In this document: one piece after another, positions 1 through 10,014 of the stretch
Numbering within the stretch: position 1 is the stretch's first letter
Layout: each line of letters starts with the position of its first letter
Source: Trochalopteron elliotii
Lineage: Eukaryota; Chordata; Aves; Passeriformes; Leiothrichidae
DNA: 64,000 bases
Assembly: GCA_024734555.1 (NCBI GenBank)
Contig: JANPWX010000343.1
Location: 311,397 to 375,396, forward strand
Direction: 5' to 3'
Translations under genes and position numbers: made by a program
Notes under the pieces: model-generated
Told to the model about the DNA's origin: nothing
Seen by the model: only the letters and a program-made list of their open reading frames with translations
The model's database searches: none

Positions 1-2316
1 TACCCCACAGCCCCTCTCAGTGAGCAGGGGAATGGGGGTTTCCTGGCTCCTCTGCCATCAGCCTCTTGTTCTGCTCTCTCCTTTTTATTTGTTCACTCTG
101 CAGGGCTGGAGTCCCGTGAAAACATCTGACAGGGTGACTCTGGAAGTGATCAAAGACCACTAAACAACAGAAATGTTCTGTTCTCTTACGAGGTTCTTTG
201 TGCTCCTGTGTTTGGGGATGCTGCCAGTCGGGCACAGAACAAACTGATGGATACCTCTGCAGATGGATTGCTTTCCTTTCTGTCAAAATTTACATTTCTA
301 CTTCTACTGTAAAGAGAAACCTCCAGTTCCTTCTCCTTCCAGCACTGAATGCAGCTGGATGGCTCTCATTCCTGCTCTCAGTGCTTGGCATGGATCTCCT
401 CAGAAACATAGCAGGAACTGAAATCTTCTCAGATCTCTTTCAATCTCTGAGATTTTTCTTTATGATTCTGCTTGAGGGCGTTTAACAGTCACTCAGAATC
501 CAATCTGCATCTCTGTCCTTCTCTCTACAGTTGTTCTTTTAATTGTGGCTGGGTTTGAACAAGGGGAGCTCACACCGCTTTTGATGATAATTGAAGAACA
601 ATCACAATCTGGGGCCTTATCTTGTGCTTTAGAGGGGACATGAGCAGAACCTGATCATTCAATTATGAACATATTTCATGTTTCTCCCCATTTTTCATTC
701 AGAAAAGGTGGGATCATCCTTTCTGTCCCTGTTCCCCCTCTGCAGACAGACACTGCCTGCAGATCCCTCCAGAAGGGCTCAAAGATTGGAACATCCTTCA
801 GCTGTGGGTGGCACTGGGTCACTGAGGGACACAGCTTCTGACAAGGATTCACTCTTCATTAAAAACTCCTTAATGGGCTGTTGCAGAGCCCTGGGCTCAG
901 ACATTTCATAGTGCTGGCCCACAAAGCAAATGAGGTGACCTCAGTTCTTTTCACCACCAAAATAAAATGCAAAAACTCACCAGGGAGCCACTGAAGCTCT
1001 TGTTAACTCCAGCATCTGCAGGAATCACTGCAGGCCAGTTCTTTGTCTGAAACTGGTTTATTTAGACTGGAGCACTGAAAGTTTGTCTTTAGGTCAGTCT
1101 GTAAAATGCCTCCACACAATGTCAGCACCACATCACAAAACAGGAAAATTGAATTCTACCTATGTGGGCCCAAGCTGCCACTCTGCCTCCTTGACTTTAT
1201 TTTCTCCATACCTATTCACTGGTTCCTAATTATAAAGCTCCTCTGTCCCTGTTGAACAAACCAGGCACTAACACGATCTAGGGAGGTCCAAATGTATTTG
1301 CTTTTTATTTTCAACTCGTGTTTTAGGCATTACAGGAAATGCAATATGATCTCATTAAACCTTATCCTCTGCTTTTAACAACCACCTCTTTTTTTGGCTA
1401 CATCAGACGCATGAAGATAAGACTCTCAGAGTATTTAAATCAGTGTTTTCCTGACCACGAGAGACTCTGTTTGCAAGGCCATCAGTAATTAGCTCCCATA
1501 TCTCACTCCATGCAAGAGAAGCTGCTTGTCCATGATAAATGAGAGCTGTGTCACTGTTTGAACTGATCTGCTGGGGTACATCTGCTACTCTTGGGCACAG
1601 GATTTGGGTTTAGGCTTCAGGAACCCTCAGTTTTATACTCAGCACCATGCAAAATAAGCAGGGCATCACTGCAGGGGCATTGACTGATACAAAGGCTTTT
1701 GTTAACTTTTCAATTTCATTATAATTATTCTTCAAATGCAGGGACTGAGGTGGGGAGAAAGTAAAACGTATGTGTGACGCTCCATGTAATTTCCAATTTT
1801 CATTTCCACACCTCCCCAAAGGAAAGGTTTCCATTTGAAAAATCAAAATAACACTGGGGCTTTTGAAAGAGTGAAGGCATTTCAACTAAAATGGGTATTT
1901 TTAGGCCAAGCCCAGTCATGGATTCTTGTAAGACAGAGCATTGCTTCAGGAAGCAATTTCCTTCTTTAGAAATACTGGCTGCAATGTTTTCTGGATATTG
2001 ATCACTGATCAAACAATCCACAAAACAATTGGAATTACACAGTGAAGCGAGGACAGAGCTACAGACTTCCTTTTCTTTCAATTTCCACAACATCTGATGT
2101 AGTTGCCTCATATTTTTAGAAATTATCAACATCCACAACAAATATTGACCGAATAAACAACCTTAGGGAGGTCTGACAGTGTTTTAGTTTGAGACGAAAG
2201 GTAAGACCAGGATGGAAGGCAGAGCCTTGTGCCTGTAACTCGGGGGTTTTGCCATGAGAGTGAGGAGGGAAATAGGAGCAGAGCGAGGGCCAGCACAGGG
2301 AGCAGCAGCCCCAGGC
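1..2316. other. GRIK1 intron 7, distal part; nothing else recognised
   Basis: This is intron sequence downstream of exon 7 on the minus strand. I see no exon with kainate-receptor similarity, no CR1 tail and no strong tandem array. Exon 8 (ligand-binding region linker) must lie beyond the left edge. Confidence 0.7.
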
Positions 2317-2525
2317 GGGGAGGAGGAAAGGAGGGAGGGCAGCGAGGAGGAGGACAGGAAAGGAGGGATGGTAGCGGGGAGGAGAGGAAAGGAGGGATGG
2401 CAGCGGGGAGGAGGGATGGCAGCGGGGAGGAGGAGAGGAAAGGAGGGATGGCAGCGGGGAAGAGGAAAGGAAAGGAAAGGAGGGATGGCAGCGGGGAGGA
2501 GGAGAGGAAAGAAGGGAGGGCAGCT
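2317..2525 (+). repeat. Purine-rich minisatellite (about 32-bp degenerate unit) inside intron 7
   Basis: The plus strand is a near-uninterrupted G/A tract made of a degenerate unit of about 32 bp built on GGGGAGGAGG, AGAGGAAAGG and AGGGATGGCAGC. Unit lengths vary through internal deletions and extra AAAGG insertions. On the GRIK1 coding strand this is a C/T tract that begins about 20 nt after the exon 7 donor. Open frames of 138-211 codons in this region come from the lack of stop codons in the repeat and are not genes. Confidence 0.9.
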
Positions 2526-2540
2526 CGGGCAGGGTTGTGC

Positions 2541-2546
2541 ACTTGC
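2541..2546 (-). other. GRIK1: Non-canonical GC 5' splice site of intron 7
   Basis: On the coding strand exon 7 ends GAG and the intron begins GCAAGT. Every position except the +2 C fits the donor consensus, which is typical of genuine GC-AG introns. No GT in the next few bases gives a frame-keeping alternative that preserves the expected RFMNLIKE ending. The matching acceptor lies outside the window. Confidence 0.85.
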
Positions 2547-2690
2547 CTCCTTGATGAGGTTCATGAAGCGGGGCCCGAAGCGCCAGGGCTTGTGGCGGTG
2601 GCACTGCAGGGAGCTGACCGTCAGCTGCGCGGCGCGCTGCGACGCCACGGCCACCATGTACACGGCGTCGTACATCAGCGCTGCTTCTGT
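2547..2690 (-). CDS. GRIK1: GRIK1 exon 7 (amino-terminal domain, end of second lobe)
   Basis: This exon encodes 48 codons in phase 0, starting [14 protein letters not shown] and ending RFMNLIKE, about residues 319-366 of human GluK1 (numbering from memory). It forms late helices and strands of the amino-terminal domain. The acceptor is a clean CAG at 2691-2693. The exon length of 144 bp is fixed by the family and places the donor at 2546-2545, where the sequence reads GAG then GCAAGT, so this is a GC rather than a GT donor. Differences from human include Q for H, A for S and F for L around the [16 protein letters not shown] core. Forty-five of 48 codons end in G or C and many contain CpG, unlike exon 2. 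GRIK2 and GRIK3 are excluded by YMVA and [10 protein letters not shown]. Confidence 0.96.
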
Positions 2691-5270
2691 CTGCGGAGAC
2701 ACGGCCCCCTTAGTGCCTGTCCCAGCCCCTCCTCGTGGGGAAAATCTCTCTGGGAGAGACAGGGGGGACTGGGGAGCAGCCAAACCCAGCTCTCCATGTG
2801 AATTTCTGAGTGTTTCCAGCTCTGGGAGGGAAACTACAGCAGGGAGAGGGAGGTCAGGGGGTGGCAGGCAGGCTGCAGAGGGGTTTTAGGAAGTCCCAGG
2901 TGTATGAGCCACTGTTCTCATGGCACTTGTGGGATTGGTTTCTTCCCAGCAGGTCAGGCTGGCCCTGCTTTCCAGGGAAGCCAGTCCCACTGATCACCCA
3001 GAACACATCCCACTGCCCAGGGCTCTGCTGCCTCCCAGTGCCCTCTGCCCTCCAGCATCCTGCCTTTTGGCACGAATGTGTGCAGTGGCGTCCTGGAGAG
3101 AGGGGAAATGTTCTTCTGAGCTGTGTTTTGGGGGGATTAATTTGGACTCACACATCTAACTTCCCACTACAGCCCTTAGATCCTTGAATAGCACCCCATC
3201 GATTCAGATACCAAAATTACTGGGTGCTCTTTGTGCATCTCTGTTTCTTTGAGAGTGGGTTTGTGAGTTTAAAGGCACGGCCTCAAACTGACATCACACG
3301 CTCTGCCCCACTTTGTCTCTTCAGAAAAGTCTCACCTTCATCTCTCAGTGCTCTTGCAGTGAGGTGGGAATGGCTGTGTCTCCCTTAATGATGCTGCACT
3401 AATTACCTTTCAGGTAAACCTAATGAATAATTAACCAGGGGCCTGAAAAAAAAAGGCAGTAATTCTGCAGATGAGAAACTGGACTCCTTTATAGGAACTA
3501 CAGAGCTGATCAGTTTTCTATTTCTCTTCCCTGCAATTCCTCTGGGAAATTAGTACATTTGATTCTTTGTCTGTGCCATTTACTCGAGTAAATGACAACA
3601 GCATCAGTGTTACCAGTATTGGAGGGTTTTGCTCAAATGTATCTGAATTTAAGGACTCTTAAGATAGTGCAGAAGAGGAATTGATCTTGATGTGCTCGTC
3701 AGAATTTGCCCAAAATAATGCTGCACAATGGGAGCAAATTGTGAGATCAGAAAACATTGTGAGTGATGAGTCAGACAGGAGGAGACAATAGCAGCTGTTC
3801 TCCCTGCTCAGCGTCTCACACCAGACAGTTCCAAGCACACTCAGGGAATGAGTGTGCTGACCTCAGGCTGGCCCCAAATCCCTCAAAGTCGATGGAAATA
3901 TTCCCATCCATGCCAGGAAACCTCAGTTTTTACACTGGACTGGGCCTTCAGGATTGTATTTTACTGGCTCTGCCTGTGCCCCAGCCCCAGAGACCCTGGG
4001 AGGAGATGCTGGGTGAGAAAGCTCCTCTGTCCTCCCTCTGTTGTGTCTGGGAGAGCTGATGCTTTGCCCTGAGCACAAGGTGTGTCCCCAGTGTCTGCAG
4101 CACTGCCAGGCCTGGCTGCTCAGTCCTGTCCTTGTGCCACCTCCCATGGCTTGTCACTGCTCCCCTCACTGTGGCTCCTTTCAGGGTTGGAGGGTGCAAC
4201 AGGTCACTTCATTTATCCAAAGTCAATCACCTCACCATGATTTCTGTGCTTTTATGTCAGGAGAAGGAGACTCAGAGCTCTTGGAACTTGTTTTTCTGAT
4301 TTTTGTGTGCTGCTTAAACCACTGCAAAGAAAGCCAGAGATCTCATTAGAGCAGCTCTGCCTCTGGGTGCAGTTTGGGCATCCAGCAGGACGTGAACTCG
4401 GAGCTGTCTCACTTGTGCCCTGCTGACTTCCCACAAGCTGCTTTCAGGGCAAACAGCAGAGCATGAAGCAGAAGGGATAAATCCCGAGTTAATAACAGGA
4501 TGTACAGTCCTGATCTCGGCGCACTGTGCCGCCTGTCACAGCCTTATTGGCACATGAAATGCAGCAGTGGTGCAGCTCTCCATCACACTGGGCACTAATG
4601 GAACCTGCCAGGAATATTGAAATGATCCCAGCAAGGGGGGAGAGCCTTCCCTGGTGCTGTGCCAGAGCATCAAGGACACTGAGATTCTGAAGCTGCAAAG
4701 GAGAGGACAACAGTCAGGGACACCAAGGAGAGCAGAAGAGGGGTGAGAACTTTGGTCTTCCCACTGTTGTATCTGGGGGATTTCTGGGAGAATTCCCATC
4801 AGGAGTTCCCAGGGACAACTTTCTCCCTGCTTTGGGTATGAGTGGGCACAGTGACACTGCCCTAAGCAGCACCAGTGTGTGCAATGCCAGGGACAGCACC
4901 CTCACTGCATTTCTCCTCAGGATGTTAAGACATTGCCAAATTTTCCCTGCAATCATCTGCAATAAAGTCTGTTTCTTACAGCTTGGAGCTCCACTCAGTC
5001 CATGAGATACATTATCCCATACTGCAAAGAGATGGTGACCCTTCACCCTGCCAAAGTGAATGGAGTCATGGTGTCTATGTAATTGTTCCTATTCTTTCCT
5101 CTCCTCCTTAGGGGAGTGGGGGCAGGAATCCTCATTCCCTGCCTTGATGATACCTTTCATCTCTCTTTGAATTACGTCTCAAAAGCCGAAGTTTCTGTGG
5201 AGATGGAAATGAGGAGAGAGGGCANTCCCTGTGCCATGTCCCCGTCCCCCGGCCATCACTCCTCACTCAC
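2691..5270 (-). other. GRIK1 intron 6 (2580 bp)
   Basis: The borders are GTGAGTG at the donor (reading down from 5270) and CCGCAG at the acceptor ending at 2691. The sequence is unique, with no CR1 fragment or array that I recognise. One undetermined base (N) sits at 5225, 46 bp inside the donor end. Confidence 0.9.
5225..5225. other. Single undetermined base (N)
   Basis: One N sits in GC-rich intron sequence next to exon 6. It may be an ambiguous call or a collapsed gap of unknown size. Confidence 0.95.
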
Positions 5271-5444
5271 AGTCATGGTGCCGTCCCGCAGCCCCGAGTC
5301 GGGCCGGGGCGGGGCCTGCAGCCGCTCCATCGACCACTTGTCCACCACGGACGACACCTGCGGGTTCTCCACGTTCAGCAGCCGGAATCCCGTCATGTTC
5401 ACGCCGCTGTACCTGTAGGGCTCCAGGTCCAGGGCAAAAAGGTC
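5271..5444 (-). CDS. GRIK1: GRIK1 exon 6 (amino-terminal domain)
   Basis: This exon encodes 58 codons in phase 0, starting [14 protein letters not shown] and including the [13 protein letters not shown] stretch, about residues 261-318 of human GluK1 (numbering from memory). An NMT glycosylation sequon follows YSGV and matches a conserved site. The acceptor is CTTTAG at 5445-5450 and the donor is ACT followed by GTGAGTG. Leucine in human LDLELYRY is proline here; as I recall, GRIK2 also has proline, so the change is tolerated in the family. Fifty-four of 58 codons end in G or C and the coding strand is dense in CpG, a strong shift from exon 2. The 174-bp length equals that of the human exon. 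Confidence 0.97.
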
Positions 5445-6276
5445 CTAAAGCACCAGCAGGAACACAAACGTGATCGTTTTAAAGGGAAATTGTGGGGGTT
5501 TTCCCCTGTGCCCGCCCCGGCTCCCATCTGAAACCTGAGCAAAAGCTCTGCGAGATGGGTGACAGAGCACACATCTGCTTTTGAGAATGGAAACATCAGT
5601 TCCCTACAGCAGAACTGCTTTGCAAGCAACCTGCACGTTTTAATTTACAGCAGTGCTGCAGCTCTGACAGGCCGACATGAGGCATTAGCTGGCCAGGGTC
5701 GAGCTTCTTTCCAAGCTCAGGGAGGAAAATTCCCAGAGACACAGCGAGCTTTGGCTGCTCATGGATCCCATTTTCCCCTGCCCTGCCTCCCCAGGCAGCT
5801 CTGCCAGCCTGTGGGATGGATATGTCAGTGCATGCAGGCTCCATGTGCTCCAGAGCCTGGCTTTTACAGGGCAGGAATAGAATATTAGAGAATTTCCTGA
5901 GTGCTTTTATCCGTTTGTGATTCTGTGTTTTCATAAGTAAATGGAACAATTAAACAGTGATGAACCAGCAGTGCCCACAGTGCAATGCCATTCTCTCTTT
6001 ATTTTGTTTCACTCTAGTCCATCTGTACTGATTTCTTGTTAATCAGCATATTGCAATTAATTTTCACTGCATTAAAGTGTTAGCCAGCCCCAGAAATGGG
6101 GCCAAACAGCTTTCTTAAGAAATTGTGGGTCCTGATGTTCCTAAGGGGTGTTAGCACCCATTCTCCAGGGATTTCCTTCACCAATGGCAACAAAGATCTC
6201 CTAGAAAAAGGGGGAAACTCAGCTCTCTTTTCTGAAACAGAGGAAATTCCCCCTAGATGTTTATAGTGTTCCTTAC
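5445..6276 (-). other. GRIK1 intron 5 (832 bp)
   Basis: This is a short intron between exons 5 and 6. The donor is ACACTG followed by GTAAGG and the acceptor is CTTTAG. I see no repeat or secondary feature in it. Confidence 0.93.
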
Positions 6277-6330
6277 CAGTGTTGTGAAAAAGTAGTGGTA
6301 GTATTCTGTCATCATTCCCATGGAGAGAAT
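6277..6330 (-). CDS. GRIK1: GRIK1 exon 5 (54-bp microexon-sized exon)
   Basis: This 18-codon exon encodes ILSMGMMTEYYHYFFTTL, joined in phase 0 to exon 4 (ending EILKQ) and exon 6 (starting DLFALD). It covers about residues 243-260 of human GluK1 and differs there only at S for F as I recall it. The acceptor is TTTCACAG, just above 6330, and the donor is GTAAGG, just below 6277. The FFTT ending favours GRIK1 over GRIK2, which I recall as YIFTT. The exon is too short to appear as a convincing open frame alone; context and splice sites identify it. Confidence 0.96.
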
Positions 6331-6970
6331 CTGTGAAAGAGATGGAAAGGAGAAGTTCTTTACTCTGGAAGCTCCCAGTGTGCTGCAGTGCCATTGAAAA
6401 GCAAAGGCTGAATCATGACAGGTCATGAGAGCTTGATTGCAATAAACCCAGCATTTTTCTTTAGGAGCCAAAAATATCCTGTTGTGTTTAAATGGTGTGT
6501 TTGTCACCTCTGCTCAGGAAAGAGATTAAAGATTGCAAAACTTCCAAGACAAGAAAAATTACTAGAGATAACGAGATGCTGATTTTTAAAATCCTTTAGC
6601 CTGCAGTCTGGAAGCGTTTAAAAGGAATTTATTAACAGACAACACAGTCTGTAGGGAGAAGTGCTCAGGGGCAGGTTTTTGTATTCTGCTGCCAGGTGAG
6701 GACAGGACACTGGTGAGGGCTCAGCAGTAAAGGAGGAAAACAGAAAGAAGGCAGTTCCTCTAAGTGCCTTTTGCTCCACTGGGGAATGTGGGTCAGCAGG
6801 AGGGTGCCAAAAGAGCTGGGATGGAAGAAACTTTGGGCTGGGTTGACCTTCAGGATGTCTAAATGGACAGTGATGGCCACCTCGGGCAGAGAAGGACAAG
6901 GTTTTCCTTCCCAGCCCTTGTGCTGCAGGACAGTTCCTGAAGGATGTGCTTTGATCCCTCAGCCCTCCCT

Positions 6971-7201
6971 AAAATCAGTGGGAATGTTTCCAAAACCAGT
7001 GGGAATGTTTCCAAAACCAGTGGGAATGTTTCCAAAATCAGTGGCAATGTTTCCAAAACCAGTGGGAATGTTTCCAAAACCAGTGGGAATGTTTCCAAAA
7101 TCAGTGGCAATGTTTCCAAAACCAGTGGCAATGTTTCCAAAACCAGTGGCAATGTTTCCAAAATCAGTGGGAACGTTAACAAAATCAGTGGGAATGTTTC
7201 C
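6971..7201 (+). repeat. 21-bp minisatellite, 11 copies with a 63-bp higher-order pattern
   Basis: Eleven uninterrupted copies of a 21-bp unit (AAAAYCAGTGGSAATGTTTCC) fill exactly 231 bp. The variant base at position 5 follows the order T C C, T C C, T C C, T T, so the array is built from trimers of 63 bp. A second variant (GTGGG or GTGGC) is shared by neighbouring trimers. The period is seven codons, so both strands stay open in several frames and give repetitive open frames of up to 165 codons; these are artefacts of the repeat. Confidence 0.97.
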
Positions 7202-9898
7202 ATAACCCCCGAGGGTGTGTGTGTAACTGACTGCTCCACAGCCTCCCTGCAGCCTTCCTCCCCTTGTCCTCACATCTCTACACACCTCTCTACCAGCACG
7301 GGAGAGTTCTGCCCTCTCTGGGATCTTGTGAGGAGGAGGAGGAGGAATTACAAACTGGGAAACTGCTGAGGAATTCATTGGCACGACAGCAACACAGACC
7401 AAGGTTAACTCCTGCTCAGTCCTGATCACAGCAATGTAAGGTTGTGTTGTTAACACCCTTTTAGGACAGTTTTTGGAGTGCCTGAATAGCTGTTTGAAAG
7501 GCAGGGGGAAACAGTGGGATTTAGCTGGCCAAAATTCCCTTTCCTGGCAGAAGCCTCTGAACGTTGGTTGAGTGATTGTCTATGGCAATTCCTGACATAA
7601 ACAAAAAAGAGAAAGAAAAAGAAAGGGGGAAAGAACGCCCTGAACTTTCTGAGCTGCAGCAGATGATAAAACCAGCTCAGTGTTAATCGCAAACAACTGA
7701 TCCGTTTCCAGCCACTAAAAGTCAAGCCAGAAGGCAACAATTTCACTGAAATGCTCCACTGGATTTACACATCAAAATTGCCTTTTTTATTTCTAATTTT
7801 ATTAATCCTCTTCTATTCTGTTTCTTGGAGCTCTTTTATTACCTGTAGAATAAGCTGGAGGCTGCTGTGCCTTCCCTGTTTATGCACAGATAACAATACA
7901 GGGCTGCATCCAGGGGAACTTTTTGTGTGCTGTGTTTCCCAGCTGACCTGGCTAGACTCAGTCCCCTTCCCTGGAGCCACTGGATTTCTGTGGCTTGGCG
8001 AAGGAGGTGCCAGATTTTGGGGATTTTTATGATGCAGAGCTCCTTTGAGCTGAAACTGCACTGAAACAGCCCAGCTGTGACCCTGTGGGGCTCAGAGCAG
8101 CTGCCAGGTTAAACAAACATGGTCTGAGCCCAGGAGATGCACAAAGGTCTTTGGTCCAGTGCAGGATGTTTGCAGTCAGGCCATGGGGTGCTTTAGGGTG
8201 CAGACAAGTTCTCAGCAGTTTACACGAGGGGATCCAAGTGCCCAGAGTGAAGTGAGTGACTCCTTCCAGCTCGGATTGCAGCCTGAGGGAGGAGAGCTGA
8301 GAGGCCACTGCACTTCTGCTGGCAGAGAACACAAACTCCCACCTGCCTGCGTGGCCAGTGCTGCCCCACAGAACGCCCTCAAATGCAAATCCACACGGGG
8401 CAGGCACACACATTTACTGCAGTGATCACCAGGGGTGGCCTGGCTGTTTGGGGAGCATCTCCCAGCTTTTGCTGCTGCAGCTGCACTGCTGGAGCTGAGC
8501 AGGTAGCTGAGCCAGGGCAGCTTTCCTGTCAGATCCGGGAATGTTTGCCTCCTGCATGGAAGCTTTTAGGAGAATATTGATCGCCCTGTGAACAGAGCTG
8601 GCAGGACACACAGGGCTGTGTGTGATCATGATTGCAGAAGTCATGCCACTGGTTTGTTCTTTAAAGCAAAACCACCCCAAAACAAGGCACAAAAAAATAC
8701 CCAAACAAGCAAACAAAACCCCCAGACCCCACAACAAACAAAGTTCCTGGTAAGAACAGCCTCAACTGGTTGTCCTCCCCTCTCTCAGTCATTAAGGATG
8801 ATAATTAGCTAACAGCTATTTAGCACTTTGACATGCCTGCGACATGTGCATTAGGTACTAAATAGGGGCTTTTTATTCGAGGATCAAACAGACAATAATA
8901 ATTTATGTTTAAGGGTAAGACGGCTGCTAAGCAAAATTCTCCCTGAAGGACGATTTCATGCTCTGATGCTGGAAAACAGGAGATGGAATCGAGTCAAAGT
9001 AAAAGCAAGAGGAATGCTGAGAATCATGCTGGACATCCCAAAGCATCAATAACCCCCAAGCCTTGATTCCCTGGATGCTCCTGACAGTGTAAACAGGAGT
9101 TTGCAGGGCTCCTCTGCTGAGTGCAGCACAGCAGACACAGGAAAGCAGCTCCCAGCAACTCCCAGGAGCAGGACAACAAGAGCCTGCATGGACCAAGGAT
9201 GGATTTCAGGCTGGGACACCCCTGAAGCACCTGGCAAAGCTTCTCACAGAGCAGGAGAGAGAAGGGAAGGCAACATCTCTGTTGTTGTTCCATCTGCCCA
9301 CTGGAAACTGGGCTGATGTTTCATTGCACATTCTATTGCAATAACTTTGCATGTAATTATGTAAATAATTATGCACCTGATACAAATGTCCTATTTAAAT
9401 AATAATAGCTTTTACTTACAGTGGCACTCAGATGAATGTAAACTAGGGAAATCAGCCTCAAATATTCTCCTTGTACATCTCCTGCCCAGCCTTCCCTGTA
9501 TAAAATTTGTTCTTCAGCCAAACTCAGATATGGTTGGACAGTGGGAGATAAAGGCCCTTCCATCTCTAATCACCCATTCCAGATCAGGAGCCTGGGCCTT
9601 GTCCTTTGCAGCTGTGCACTTTCAGTTTGGGTCATGAACCACCAAGTGAATCCAAAAAAGTCTCAGTGGTCAAATGATACATGGTGAGCCGACAGAGACT
9701 GGATAAAAATACTCTCTCTTATGTCTGAAAATCTCTTTTCCTGGCTTGAATCACATCCCAGCTCTAACTTGCATTTGTTCAACTTGGAGAAAACTCCCTG
9801 CCTCATTTAGGTCCATTGTCAGTCTGCCTTCGAGGTGGGTTGGATCTGGAATGATGAGCAAGTGCATTAGTGGGAACTGCACCAAATCCCGTGCTTGC

Positions 9899-10014
9899 TT
9901 TCACTCTGCATTTCCTCACTCCAGCTATTATTTGATTTCATGACCATTAAATGCATTTCACTCTGCATTTCCCTCACTCGAGCTATCATTTAATTTCATG
10001 ACTGTTAAATGCAT
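9899..10014 (+). repeat. Tandem duplication, two copies of about 57-58 bp
   Basis: The segment from TTTCACTCTGCATTTCC to TTAAATGCAT occurs twice head to tail. The copies differ by one inserted C and about six substitutions, so the duplication is not very recent. Confidence 0.9.

Noticed and set aside
2116..2889. Several long frames rich in Pro/Ser or Gly/Arg/Glu
   Set aside because: They read the purine/pyrimidine minisatellite. Only 2547-2690 on the minus strand is real coding sequence (GRIK1 exon 7).
5271..5444. Leucine-to-proline change in exon 6 as a lineage oddity
   Set aside because: As I recall, GRIK2 has proline at the same place (EPYRYSG), so it is a tolerated family state.
6771..7456. 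Open frames with repeated SGNVSKT- or FGNIPTG-like peptides
   Set aside because: They arise from the 21-bp minisatellite, which stays open in several frames because its period is a multiple of three.
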